Notes: generated from the letters alone by a model not told the origin. Shown: positions 26,297-35,515, counted from the first letter of the stretch. The stretch is 64,000 bases of DNA from an uncultured Bacilli bacterium (GCA_934140575.1 CAKPBJ010000002.1:1-64000), one strand, 5' to 3'. Translations and numbers: made by a program.

Positions 26297-26965
26297 ATGA
26301 GAATACTTATAGTTGATGATGAAGATTTAATACGATCAGTTATTAAAGAGTATTGTATTAATAGTAATTATGAAACTGATGAAGCTTCATCTGGTAAAAT
26401 AGCTTTAGAAAAGTTAAAAACCAACGACTATGATTTAATGGTATTAGATATAATGATGCCAGAGATGGACGGATTTACAATGCTTAAGGAACTTCCTATC
26501 GAAAAAAGAATACCTACTATTGTCTTATCCGCTAGAGGCGAAGAATATGACAAATTATCTGGATTCGATTTAGGAATCGACGACTATATAACTAAACCAT
26601 TCTCACCTAAAGAGTTATTAGCTCGTATCAAAGCAGTTTTAAGTAGAACGTCAAAACATATGCCTACAATATACAAATTTGATTCTTTAGAAATTAATTA
26701 TTCTGCACACACGCTTAAAATAGAAAATAAAATGATTAATCTCACTCCGAAAGAATTTGAAATCCTTACCTATTTAATTAAAAATAAAAATATTGCCATT
26801 TCACGTGAGCAATTACTTTCAAATATATGGGGCTATGATTTTTTTGGAGATGATAGAACCGTTGACACACATATAAAGATGTTAAGAAATAACTTAGGAA
26901 AATATAGAGACAACATTCAAACAGTAAGAGGAGTTGGCTATAAGTATGTGGAAGATGAAAAATAG
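26297..26965 (+). CDS. OmpR/PhoB-family response regulator
   Basis: 222 aa. The receiver domain has the acidic pocket VDDED (D7-D8), the phosphoacceptor in LMVLDIMMPEMDG (D51) and the conserved LSAR and K100 in DDYITKPF. The winged-helix effector domain ends with the usual DDRTVDTHIKMLRNNLG and VRGVGYKYV. Ribosome site AGGGAGGG. Its 3' end overlaps the start of the histidine kinase gene, forming a standard coupled pair. The input signal is unknown; no target gene is obvious nearby. Confidence 0.95.
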   Translation: MRILIVDDEDLIRSVIKEYCINSNYETDEASSGKIALEKLKTNDYDLMVLDIMMPEMDGFTMLKELPIEKRIPTIVLSARGEEYDKLSGFDLGIDDYITKPFSPKELLARIKAVLSRTSKHMPTIYKFDSLEINYSAHTLKIENKMINLTPKEFEILTYLIKNKNIAISREQLLSNIWGYDFFGDDRTVDTHIKMLRNNLGKYRDNIQTVRGVGYKYVEDEK

Positions 26966-28340
26966 CTTAAACAATGTAATATTAAAATATTTTATAATAT
27001 TTTCAATATCAATAATGTCCTTTCTCTGGATTTTCCAATTCTTATTTTTTAATAGTTTTTATAAAGAACAAAAAATAAATGATATAAAATCAGTCGCAAC
27101 AAAGATAAATAAATATCAAAATAAAAGAGATTTTAATGAAATAATAAACACTCTTGCATTAGACAAGAGTGTTTGTATTGAAATAGAAGATAAAAACTTT
27201 GACTCACTATATCATTCAACATATTTTGGTAAAGGTTGTCTTTCAAATAAACAAACAACTGAATACTTTAAGTTTGATTTTATGAGAAGTAATGATCAAG
27301 AAAAACAATATGAACTAACAAATAGAGATAATGATACAACAATAGTCTATGCAATGAAATTAAATGATGACCGCTATGCTTTTGTAAATACATCAATTAT
27401 TCCTGTTGATGGAATAACATCACTAATAACTAAACAATTAGCTATCATGACACTTTTAATTTTAATACTTTCATATGTACTAGCCTACTTTATTTCAAAT
27501 CATATCGCAAACCCAATAAAAGAAATAAATACCAAAGCAAAAATGCTTGCGAAAGGAAAATTTGATTTTAACTTTGATAATAAAAGTAAAATCACTGAAA
27601 TAAATGATCTGACTTCAACTCTTAATTACACTAAAGATGAATTAAGTAAAACCGAAGAATATCGAAGAGATTTAATGGCAAATGTATCTCATGACTTAAA
27701 AACACCACTTACAATGATTAAAGCCTATGCTGAAATGAGTATGGACTTACATGAAAATAATAAAGAAAAACAAAAAGAAGACATGGCCACAATTATTTCA
27801 GAAACAGATAGATTAACAGTTCTTGTAAACGACATCTTATCACTATCAAAAATGCAAACAACTCTTGATACACTAGATATAACAAAATTTGATTTAATAG
27901 AATTAACAGAAGAAATACTAAAAAAATATAATCTATATCAAGAAACAGAAAATTATAAATTTATCTTTAATAAAAATAAAAAGAAAATTCTCATAAATGC
28001 TGATAAGAAAAAAATAGAACAAGTTATATATAACCTAATTAACAATGCCATTAACTATACTGGTGATGATAATACAGTAACAATTAATATAACAGAAAAA
28101 AATAGTCAAATACTAGTAGAAATAATAGATACTGGTAAAGGTATAAAAGAAGAAGATATTCCATATATCTGGGATAAATATTATAAAAATAAAAAGAAAC
28201 ATAAAAGAAATTTAGTTGGAACTGGACTAGGATTATCAATAGTAAAAAATATCTTTGAACTTCATAAATATGAATATGGAGTAAAAACAAAGAAAAACAA
28301 AGGAAGTAATTTCTACTTCATAATACCAAAAGAAAAATAG
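26946..28340 (+). CDS. Membrane sensor histidine kinase
   Basis: About 464 aa, start uncertain between ATG codons at 26946 and 26955, both inside the end of the response regulator gene. Two membrane helices (roughly residues 10-35 and 160-185) bracket a small extracellular sensor. A HAMP segment follows (ANPIKEINTKAKMLAKGKFD), then the H-box MANVSHDLKTPLTMIKAYAE, the N-box VIYNLINNAINYT, and the G-boxes DTGKGIKEEDI and GTGLGLSIVKNI. All catalytic boxes are intact. The stop codon is inside the stem of the intrinsic terminator. Confidence 0.93.
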   Translation: MWKMKNSLNNVILKYFIIFSISIMSFLWIFQFLFFNSFYKEQKINDIKSVATKINKYQNKRDFNEIINTLALDKSVCIEIEDKNFDSLYHSTYFGKGCLSNKQTTEYFKFDFMRSNDQEKQYELTNRDNDTTIVYAMKLNDDRYAFVNTSIIPVDGITSLITKQLAIMTLLILILSYVLAYFISNHIANPIKEINTKAKMLAKGKFDFNFDNKSKITEINDLTSTLNYTKDELSKTEEYRRDLMANVSHDLKTPLTMIKAYAEMSMDLHENNKEKQKEDMATIISETDRLTVLVNDILSLSKMQTTLDTLDITKFDLIELTEEILKKYNLYQETENYKFIFNKNKKKILINADKKKIEQVIYNLINNAINYTGDDNTVTINITEKNSQILVEIIDTGKGIKEEDIPYIWDKYYKNKKKHKRNLVGTGLGLSIVKNIFELHKYEYGVKTKKNKGSNFYFIIPKEK

Positions 28341-28359
28341 GATCAACTCCTATTTTTTT
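28333..28359 (+). terminator. Intrinsic terminator of the two-component operon
   Basis: AAATAGGA (28335-28342), loop TCAAC, TCCTATTT then more T. The TAG stop (28338-28340) lies in the 5' arm. Confidence 0.8.
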
Positions 28360-28460
28360 GTGATATAAAAAACTTATAATATCATGTAATTATTCAAAAA
28401 TTATCAATCAAAATTAAAGAGAACTATTTCTAGTCCCCATAAATACTAATTCTATTATAA

Positions 28461-29831
28461 TTATTTATTTGTCTCATCGCCACTATTTGGAAAAGAATCT
28501 TTCTTTGTCATAGTTTTATTTAAAGAATCTTGTTCTATAAAATTAGAAAGCGTATCATCATTACATGAAAATTTATCAGGATCAACATAAAAACCATCAC
28601 AACTATTATAAATATTTTCTCTAAGTCTAGTTTTATATGAATCATCAAACTTATATAAAATACTTGCTTGTCCTTTAACAACAAAATCTATATCATCATT
28701 ATTAATATTAATAATATTACCATTTATATTTATATCAACTGAAAATGGTTTATTTGAACCAATCGCATCAACTATCTCTTTGTAATGGTTTCCATACATT
28801 TCCACAAAAAGTTCTTTAAATTCTCTACTATTTATATCTTCTAATACAGCAAAATCAAATAAATTACTATTATTTGCTTGTAACTCTTTTTCTATATTAT
28901 GAACTTTAGAAAAATATAATAATGCCATAAAATGTTTTTTATAAGCCATAATTTTTTTATTACAAGAAACCTCAGTATTTAAATTATTAATTATCCACTC
29001 TCTTGTAGTCTTATCTATACTCTTACTTAAAATATCACATCTGATACTTTCATAAGACAAAACATCATTACAAATTTCATAATCTACTTCACTACCATAA
29101 CCTATACAATCAGTTACTTTACTACAAATAACTGGAGGTTTATTAACATTTCCAAGTAAACTTTTATTTTTATTTAAAACCATATTAATCATATTAATTG
29201 TATCAAGTAAATTATCCTCATCTGCATAAATAATACAAGAATCATCACTCTTACTTTCAGGATCAAATTTAAAATAATATCTTTTTAATCTCTTACTACA
29301 CTCATTAACATAATTATTAAAGAATAAATATCTTGCTTCACTATTTAAATTAACATACAACCTATGTATAGGAATAACTGGTTCTCTAAATTCACAATTA
29401 ATTGCTTCACAATCAAAGTGACTAAAACCATATACATCAGTAAAATTAAAGTTAAATCTATCTAAAATAAATTTTAAATCTTCATCAGTGATTTTACTAG
29501 TATCAAAAAAACTTAAAACATCATCCGCACAAGTAGGCTTATTTTCATTAATATATAAACGTAATTTATTAAATCTAATCTTATTCTTGGATGATAAATT
29601 ATCTATCTTATTTAAAAAACTTTGAATACCAAAACTCCATAAATCATAAATACGTAAATAAAATTCATCTCTATCTTTCTTATTCAATACAGAACAATCA
29701 CTTTCTGAATTTATTTTTAAAACATCTTCCGTAAAATTAGAAGACCTACTATATATATCTACAATTTTTTCTAAAGTTTCATCATCATATATAGGATTAT
29801 CTAATTTTTCATAAAATTGACTCAATTTCAT
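28461..29831 (-). CDS. HopA1-like protein of unknown function
   Basis: About 456 aa from ATG at 29831 (MKLSQFYEKLDNPIYDDETL), with GAGGGGG in front. I recognise a pattern like the HopA1 family in the middle: IHRLYVNLNSEARYLF, RYYFKFDPESKSDDSCIIYA (the R/K...SD..I.Y segment), then PPVICSKVTDCIGYGSEV and LSYESIRCDILSKSI. HopA1 was first described as a Pseudomonas type III effector, and HopA1-like domains also occur in class V lanthipeptide clusters, where they are proposed to act as phospho-Ser/Thr lyases. No kinase-like partner is adjacent. The resemblance is from memory of the family pattern, so treat the name as tentative. It is separated from the radical-SAM operon by one gene on the other strand. 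Confidence 0.5.
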   Translation of the reverse strand: MKLSQFYEKLDNPIYDDETLEKIVDIYSRSSNFTEDVLKINSESDCSVLNKKDRDEFYLRIYDLWSFGIQSFLNKIDNLSSKNKIRFNKLRLYINENKPTCADDVLSFFDTSKITDEDLKFILDRFNFNFTDVYGFSHFDCEAINCEFREPVIPIHRLYVNLNSEARYLFFNNYVNECSKRLKRYYFKFDPESKSDDSCIIYADEDNLLDTINMINMVLNKNKSLLGNVNKPPVICSKVTDCIGYGSEVDYEICNDVLSYESIRCDILSKSIDKTTREWIINNLNTEVSCNKKIMAYKKHFMALLYFSKVHNIEKELQANNSNLFDFAVLEDINSREFKELFVEMYGNHYKEIVDAIGSNKPFSVDININGNIININNDDIDFVVKGQASILYKFDDSYKTRLRENIYNSCDGFYVDPDKFSCNDDTLSNFIEQDSLNKTMTKKDSFPNSGDETNK

Positions 29832-29949
29832 TTGAATCCCCCTCTTCAACAGTTCCCTATTATACCACATATACCCATAAATTGTAAATACTAACTATAT
29901 TTATTCAATATAAAACAAAAAATTATTTTATATAGTTATCTTAATAATG

Positions 29950-29958
29950 TGTTATAAT
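29950..29958 (+). promoter_or_regulatory. Extended -10 promoter of the zinc-ribbon gene at 29987
   Basis: TGTTATAAT gives a perfect -10 with the TGn extension, 28 bp before the start codon. No good -35 is seen, as expected for extended -10 promoters. Confidence 0.5.
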
Positions 29959-29986
29959 CTAAATATAAATAAGGAGTGTTTATTTT

Positions 29987-30577
29987 ATGGAATTAAAGGA
30001 ATTAAAATGTAAAAATTGTGGCGCAAAAATTGAATTAGAAGAAGGAAAGACTGAAGTAACTTGTAAATATTGTAATACTACTTTTAAAGTTGATGATGAA
30101 TATAGTAAAGCATATAATTATACAAAAGGTATACTAAAAGCTCATAATGACCAAATGCAAGAATTTTATAATAGTCGTGAAGGAAAATTATCTAAAAGAA
30201 TTATAAATATAATATTCATAATAGTTTTTTTAATATTTTTTCTTATAATAGGTTTAACGATTTCAAATATATATAATTATTCAAACGTAATAGAAACTGA
30301 AAATGAAAGTATTGATGTAGATATGTTTAATATACCATTCTCTGGTATGAATGGTCAAAAATCAACTTTTTTTATTAATGATTATTTAGATAAAATCGTA
30401 ACAAATAATAAAAAACAACAAGAACATATAATAACTGTGAAATATCAAGATAAAGAAACTTCAAATCCAGATGAAATCATAGCCATTAAAAAAAGCTTAG
30501 ACGAATCTAAGCAATATGAACTATCAACAGATTATGATCAAGCTGGTTTCATTAATAAATTAACAATTACAGAATAG
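29987..30577 (+). CDS. Zinc-ribbon, single-pass membrane protein
   Basis: 196 aa. An N-terminal zinc ribbon (LKCKNCGAKIELEEG and VTCKYCNTTFKV, two CxxC pairs) is followed by a soluble linker, one membrane helix (about residues 67-88, IINIIFIIVFLIFFLIIGLT) and an extracellular domain of about 105 residues rich in Asn and Lys. AAGGAGTG precedes the ATG. This architecture recurs in two other proteins of the neighbourhood (30612-31622 and 33746-35470). Function unknown. It is convergent with the 336-aa zinc-ribbon gene and its stop lies inside a terminator stem. Confidence 0.65.
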   Translation: MELKELKCKNCGAKIELEEGKTEVTCKYCNTTFKVDDEYSKAYNYTKGILKAHNDQMQEFYNSREGKLSKRIINIIFIIVFLIFFLIIGLTISNIYNYSNVIETENESIDVDMFNIPFSGMNGQKSTFFINDYLDKIVTNNKKQQEHIITVKYQDKETSNPDEIIAIKKSLDESKQYELSTDYDQAGFINKLTITE

Positions 30578-30600
30578 AAATAAAATCTATTCTTTTTTAT
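30571..30600 (+). terminator. Intrinsic terminator of the zinc-ribbon gene
   Basis: AGAATAGA (30571-30578), loop AATAAAA, TCTATTCT (30586-30593), then TTTTT. The TAG stop (30575-30577) is part of the stem. Confidence 0.8.
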
Positions 30601-30611
30601 TTATAATTTTT

Positions 30612-31622
30612 TTATTCATCAATAACCCATTCTTGTATAGCTTTAATAATGGTATGACAATATTCACATTCTCCTTTTAATACATCAACACTTGCACCAC
30701 AATTAGAACACTTAATAATATTTACATCACCATTATTTTCTAATGTATTTTTATTAACTCTTTTTAATACAAAATTATCTACTTTATAATTTGAAATAAT
30801 CTTATTATCTTTAAATTCAACAATTCTAACATAAACATCTACTTTTACATATAAAATATCATTTTTTGTATATTCACTAAAATCATCATAATCTATAATA
30901 TCGTAATCTATAATATTTGGATTACTATAATACTTTTTTCTTATTTCAAAATTTAAATTATTAAAAAACTTCTTTTTATCAATCTTAGTTCTATTCCAAA
31001 ACTCAATCTGTTTCTGATTAATTTTATCTTTATATCTTTTTATTGGTCCAAGAACTAAATAAGCATCTAATATATAGAAAAAATAATACAATATAAGTGA
31101 AAGTATACCTCCATATATAAATATCTTAGAAATATCATATTCATTAAAAGTTCTTGAAGTATTTTTAATAAAAATATATGTAAGGATCAAACAAATAATA
31201 ATATCTACTATCCCAGTAATAATTCTATATTTATTACTTCTTAATACTCTATCATAATGATACTTTCCACCTAAATCTTTATCAATATAATCAATATTAT
31301 AATATGTCCCACAATATGGACAACTATAATTATTATCACTACATTTAAATATTGCGGAACAATTAGGACAAACATGTTCTTTATTTAAATCATTTGAAAT
31401 AAAAGTATATTCTATTCTAGAATCAAATTTATTTTCAGTATAAACTAATTTATCATTTAAATAATATTCTTTCTGTGCAATTATTCCACTTTCTATATTA
31501 TCATTATTACTATTATTACTATTTCTTTCTAATATATTATTCCCCACAATATATTTAGTTTTTATATTTATATTTAATTTATTTAATTTATCACATTGAT
31601 ACTTATCAGAAATATACGTCAT
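30612..31622 (-). CDS. Two-pass membrane protein with two zinc ribbons (possibly Tim44-like domain)
   Basis: 336 aa. An Asn-rich N-terminus is followed by a zinc ribbon (CPNCSAIFKC...CPYCG, about residues 84-104), two membrane helices (about 130-150 and 165-185), a soluble domain (FWNRTKIDKKKFFNNLNFEI...KVDVYVRIVEFKDN) and a second zinc ribbon at the end (CSNCGASVDVLKGECEYC). The soluble part loosely resembles Tim44-like domains found with zinc ribbons in Clostridia, but the match is weak. It is the last gene of the LRR/radical-SAM operon, 8 bp after the poly-Asn gene. Confidence 0.55.
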   Translation of the reverse strand: MTYISDKYQCDKLNKLNINIKTKYIVGNNILERNSNNSNNDNIESGIIAQKEYYLNDKLVYTENKFDSRIEYTFISNDLNKEHVCPNCSAIFKCSDNNYSCPYCGTYYNIDYIDKDLGGKYHYDRVLRSNKYRIITGIVDIIICLILTYIFIKNTSRTFNEYDISKIFIYGGILSLILYYFFYILDAYLVLGPIKRYKDKINQKQIEFWNRTKIDKKKFFNNLNFEIRKKYYSNPNIIDYDIIDYDDFSEYTKNDILYVKVDVYVRIVEFKDNKIISNYKVDNFVLKRVNKNTLENNGDVNIIKCSNCGASVDVLKGECEYCHTIIKAIQEWVIDE

Positions 31623-31630
31623 ATAATTAC

Positions 31631-31993
31631 CTACCTATTATTGTTATTATTATTGTTGTTATTATTGTTGTTATTATTAGAAGATGATCCTCCACTATAA
31701 CCAGAATAACTACTAGGTTCATAATGATTTATAATATTAAAATAAGTATTTCCCATGACAATTCCATCAATCACACTAGATATTTTCTTTGTATCAATTA
31801 TTTTAAAAGGTTGCACCTCTCCTTTTTTCAAAAGTAAAATGTTCTCTCCACATTTCACAACTCCATCAGGATACATCCCTAAAAATTGATATATTGCATC
31901 TAAATCTTCTTCCCCAAGCTCATAATATCTAACTAAATCTATACATCTTTTTTTTCTTATCAATTCCTCATATGTTTCTGGTTCTTTATTCAT
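31631..31993 (-). CDS. Small protein with Gly/Ser/Tyr-rich linker and poly-Asn tail; candidate substrate of the adjacent radical-SAM enzyme
   Basis: 120 aa. About 90 residues look like a compact, charged domain (EPETYEELIRKKRCIDLVRY, YPDGVVKCGENILLLKKGEV). The tail reads EPSSYSGYSGGSSS, then 14 Asn and a final Arg. The radical-SAM gene ends 1 bp before this start, and the ribosome site is in its 3' end. Small proteins with a globular leader and a low-complexity C-terminal core beside a SPASM maturase are typical RiPP precursors, so this is the natural substrate candidate. The tail is encoded by a trinucleotide repeat that could vary in length. It could instead be an ordinary protein with a slippage-prone tail. 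Confidence 0.5.
   Translation of the reverse strand: MNKEPETYEELIRKKRCIDLVRYYELGEEDLDAIYQFLGMYPDGVVKCGENILLLKKGEVQPFKIIDTKKISSVIDGIVMGNTYFNIINHYEPSSYSGYSGGSSSNNNNNNNNNNNNNNR
31637..31680 (-). repeat. Trinucleotide microsatellite (AAT/AAC) encoding poly-Asn
   Basis: About 14 AAT/AAC codons in a row at the 3' end of the 120-aa gene. A slippage-prone tract in a coding region. Confidence 0.85.
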
Positions 31994-31994
31994 A

Positions 31995-33737
31995 TTATAA
32001 CTCCCTATCTATATAATAAAATTCAATATTTTGAAATGGTAAATTAATTGCTTGTATATGATAATAAGCATTATTTTTTTGTTTTAAATAATGATAATCT
32101 CTTAAAGCTGATGTTGTAAAAAATAAATTATTTTCATTAGTATCTGAATACTCCAAACTAAATTCTTTTATAAAATTAGAAATATCATATACATAATAAT
32201 CATCCATATCAGACTTAGTATTATCAAGTACCCCTTTATATATTTGTTTAGTAGAAATATGTCTTTGTTTAGTACGTCCTTCATCTCCATACGTAACTAA
32301 ATTACCTGAAAGTAGAATGATATATAAAGAATTATTTTCCGGATAATCACAATTTTCTAAAATAAGATTTTTCTTCATATATATTTTTATAGTAGATTTC
32401 TTTGTAAAATAAACAATATCTCTAGTTTTCTTAATAATCTGTGATTCTAAATTATATAATACTCCATCAACTGATAATATAAAAGAATTAGAATCATATA
32501 TATATTTTAAATTCTTATCAGAAGAAATCATACTTTCTAAATTAGGATAATCATTATTATTCTTATTAGTATTAGGAATATATTTTCTAATATCATCCGT
32601 TCTCATTTTATTAATATATTGATAAACACTCTCATCATTATATTCATCTTTTAAATAATTTCTATCTTCATACATTTTCTTTTGTAATAAACATGTATAA
32701 CTCTTATTAGAATTATAATTATTTTTAACAAAAGGACATCCTGTCTTACATAAATATAAATAACCACAATTCTTACATTCTTCATTAAATGGCAATTTAT
32801 TATGATTAATAAATATTTTATTAATTGCTGTTTTAAGTATACTCTCTACACTATCTTTATATATATTTCCATAATAATAATCTTTATTCTTTTGTCCTCT
32901 TACACAAGAATATATATCACCATTTCTTTCAAGAAGAAAAAACTTCTCCCCACAATTATCACAATTAGAACAATACTCTGGACCAAATTCATCAAACCAA
33001 GCCCCATTAACACCACTATCTAAATCAGTCCCATCAAACTCTTTATGCATTCTATTATAAAATTCTACTTGTTCCTCTTCAGTTAAATGATGAAGTATCC
33101 CATTAGAATTATAATCAAATCCAATCATAAAATTAAAATCATTCATATCAAGACAACTATTCTTATTTAAATATTTAATATCTTCAATTATCTCATCAAT
33201 ATGATTATAATGTTCTTTAAATATAGTAGACGAAACTTTCTTCTTATTTGGAATATCTTTTAATAATTCTATATTTTTAAATATCTTATCTAAAGTATCT
33301 TTACCACCTTTTGTAACTCTATATTTTCTATGTAATGAAAAAGGTAAATCTAAACTTCCTGAAACAGATACATTGAACTTATTTATCGTATCAATATGTT
33401 TATCTATACCATATAAATTAGTCTTTATATGAGGAACTCCTACTCTAAATCCAGCATTACTAATAAGATCTCTATTTTCATTATAATAATTACTAATGTA
33501 TTCAACTAAATCATAAAAATCTTCATGAGAAAGAGTAGTAACCTCCCCTCCATGTAAAGATATATTAAAAGGAATAACTCCACTCTCTCTAAATTTATTA
33601 ACTGCATACTTCAAAGTATCCAATACTTTATAAGAACAACTCTCATCATAAGTATTATCCTCTAAATAACAATACTTACATGCCATATTACAAGCCATTG
33701 TAGGTACATAAAGTAAATGTATAAACTTATTCTCCAT
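31995..33737 (-). CDS. Radical-SAM/SPASM peptide- or protein-modifying enzyme
   Basis: 580 aa. The radical-SAM 4Fe-4S site is CNMACKYC (C16, C20, C23), followed by SLHGGEV. The SPASM region is complete: CDNCGEKFFLLERNGDIYSC, then CKNCGYLYLCKTGCPF (CX2CX5CX3C), then a final Cys in YTCLL. This predicts two auxiliary clusters, as in anaerobic sulfatase maturases and RiPP maturases. A C-terminal extension of about 200 residues after SPASM (from EYNDESVYQYINKM) matches no domain I know and could bind the substrate. AGGAGGG supports the start. Gene order is LRR membrane protein, this enzyme, poly-Asn protein, zinc-ribbon protein, all tightly spaced. It probably modifies one of these neighbours. Confidence 0.85.
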   Translation of the reverse strand: MENKFIHLLYVPTMACNMACKYCYLEDNTYDESCSYKVLDTLKYAVNKFRESGVIPFNISLHGGEVTTLSHEDFYDLVEYISNYYNENRDLISNAGFRVGVPHIKTNLYGIDKHIDTINKFNVSVSGSLDLPFSLHRKYRVTKGGKDTLDKIFKNIELLKDIPNKKKVSSTIFKEHYNHIDEIIEDIKYLNKNSCLDMNDFNFMIGFDYNSNGILHHLTEEEQVEFYNRMHKEFDGTDLDSGVNGAWFDEFGPEYCSNCDNCGEKFFLLERNGDIYSCVRGQKNKDYYYGNIYKDSVESILKTAINKIFINHNKLPFNEECKNCGYLYLCKTGCPFVKNNYNSNKSYTCLLQKKMYEDRNYLKDEYNDESVYQYINKMRTDDIRKYIPNTNKNNNDYPNLESMISSDKNLKYIYDSNSFILSVDGVLYNLESQIIKKTRDIVYFTKKSTIKIYMKKNLILENCDYPENNSLYIILLSGNLVTYGDEGRTKQRHISTKQIYKGVLDNTKSDMDDYYVYDISNFIKEFSLEYSDTNENNLFFTTSALRDYHYLKQKNNAYYHIQAINLPFQNIEFYYIDREL

Positions 33738-33745
33738 AAACCCTC

Positions 33746-35470
33746 CTAATAATAATAAAAATTAAATGTAACTAAAGAAGGAACATAACTATATTCATAG
33801 GGCACAACATAGAAAGTATCAGAAATATGCGTAGTAGATCCATCACATGGAATCATTTTGCTCTCATTAATACCTCCAGTTATATTTAAATTCAAATATA
33901 ATTTATTATCAATAACACGTAAATCACTTAAATAAATATAAATATTCCCATACTCAAAAGAATAAAAATTAACAGTAGAACCATCAGTGTTAATACTAAG
34001 AATATGTTTTTCTAAAGAACTTTGACTAATATACCTATTAATAACAGTAGGGCTCTCCTTAAAAGCTCTATAATTAACAGATGTATTTTCTGGTATAGTA
34101 ATTTCGTATAAATCATAACATCTTCTAAAAGCAGAAGATCCAATACTTTGAAGTTTACTATTAGAAGAGATAACTACATTATTCAAATTATAGTTTCCAT
34201 AAAATGCATGTCCTCCAATTCTTGTAACACTATCTGGTATTTCAATACTCAAAAGAGAGTTACAACCACTAAAAGTATCTCCTCTTATTTCTTGTAAATT
34301 ATTTGAAAGTTTAACCTCAACCAATGAACTATTATTATAAAAAGATTCTCCACCAAGATAAGTTAATGAATCAGGAAGAACAATTCTTTCTAAAGATTTA
34401 GCATTATAAAATGATCCTCCTCCAAGATATTCTAACTTTTTAGGTAAGTCTACTCCTTTTAATTTAAAACAATTTTTAAAAGCTTGTCCTCTTATAAAAG
34501 TAATAGTATCTGGTAAACTAACCTCTTTTAAGAAAAACATATTAGAAAATGTATTTCCTCTTAACCCAACTACTTTCTCCCCTTTATAAGTTTCAGGAAT
34601 AGTAACTCTATCAAAATTAGATAACCCATAAGTATAAAATCTAACCGCATATCCTCCAGCAACTTTTTCATACATAATATGAGGCTTATAAAAAAGAATT
34701 AATCCCAAAACAACAGAAACTACAATAAGAATCTTCTTACTCATTATAGAATTATCTTCTACTAAACTAACCTTACTACTCATAATAATATTAGATATCT
34801 TTTCACTAGGTCTTTCTATAATACATTTTTTCAAATATTCAATAAAATCATACTTATTAGACATTCTATAAAATATAAATAAAATAATTAAACCAATAAT
34901 ATATACTAAAATAGGAAAATGAAAGAATATTAAACAAACATAAACATAAGTTAAAAAACAAAATATAATATTTAAAATATTCTTTCTTTTCAAGACATCA
35001 GATGGTATTAATTTAGTATTATTATCCATACCAAGCTTTGTTAATTCTCGCTTTATAAAACTTTCTAATAAAGTATTATCACTTCCTAAATACATAGAAT
35101 CAAAATCAGTTGTCTTTAATATTTTCTTTAAAGTAACTTTAATATTATTATCGCTAATTGCCTCTCCACAATGTGTACAAAACTTATCATTTACAGTAAC
35201 TGTATTACCACACTTATTACATTTTAATATAATATTTTTACTATTAGTACTTATAGTATTTGTATTTGTATCTGTATTTGTATTTATATCTGTACTATTT
35301 TTAAGCATATATTTTTTCTTAATTCTAGTAAATATCGTCACAATTAAAATAATCGCCATAAAAATAGATGCTAAAAAATAACTTGATAGATTATAACCAA
35401 AAATACAAAAAGTTAACCAAAAAACTATCCCCATTATAAATAAAAAAACTATATTTTTTCTAGACCTCAT
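33746..35470 (-). CDS. Zinc-ribbon membrane protein with BspA-type leucine-rich repeats
   Basis: 574 aa. Two N-terminal membrane helices (residues 7-45), a Thr/Asn linker, a zinc ribbon (CNKCGNTVTVNDKFCTHCGE, about 85-104), then more membrane helices (about 170-205 and 245-265). At least six LRR_5/BspA repeats follow (GNTFSNMFFLKEVSLPDTIT, GQAFKNCFKLKGVDLPKKLE, GGSFYNAKSLERIVLPDSLT, GGESFYNNSSLVEVKLSNNL, GDTFSGCNSLLSIEIPDSVT), and a beta-rich C-terminal domain ends the protein. The repeats would lie outside the cell. BspA-type repeats often mediate binding in gut bacteria. First gene of the radical-SAM operon. Confidence 0.75.
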   Translation of the reverse strand: MRSRKNIVFLFIMGIVFWLTFCIFGYNLSSYFLASIFMAIILIVTIFTRIKKKYMLKNSTDINTNTDTNTNTISTNSKNIILKCNKCGNTVTVNDKFCTHCGEAISDNNIKVTLKKILKTTDFDSMYLGSDNTLLESFIKRELTKLGMDNNTKLIPSDVLKRKNILNIIFCFLTYVYVCLIFFHFPILVYIIGLIILFIFYRMSNKYDFIEYLKKCIIERPSEKISNIIMSSKVSLVEDNSIMSKKILIVVSVVLGLILFYKPHIMYEKVAGGYAVRFYTYGLSNFDRVTIPETYKGEKVVGLRGNTFSNMFFLKEVSLPDTITFIRGQAFKNCFKLKGVDLPKKLEYLGGGSFYNAKSLERIVLPDSLTYLGGESFYNNSSLVEVKLSNNLQEIRGDTFSGCNSLLSIEIPDSVTRIGGHAFYGNYNLNNVVISSNSKLQSIGSSAFRRCYDLYEITIPENTSVNYRAFKESPTVINRYISQSSLEKHILSINTDGSTVNFYSFEYGNIYIYLSDLRVIDNKLYLNLNITGGINESKMIPCDGSTTHISDTFYVVPYEYSYVPSLVTFNFYYY

Positions 35471-35506
35471 AAAACACCTCTAATAACACATCTCTACTCT
35501 AAAAAC

Positions 35507-35515
35507 ATTATAACA
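35507..35515 (-). promoter_or_regulatory. Extended -10 promoter of the LRR/radical-SAM operon
   Basis: On the minus strand TGTTATAAT. It lies directly behind the HelD terminator and 37 bp before the first start codon of the operon. Confidence 0.45.

Noticed and set aside
31637..31680. CRISPR-like or other structured repeat
   Set aside because: It is a simple in-frame AAT/AAC triplet run with no spacers.
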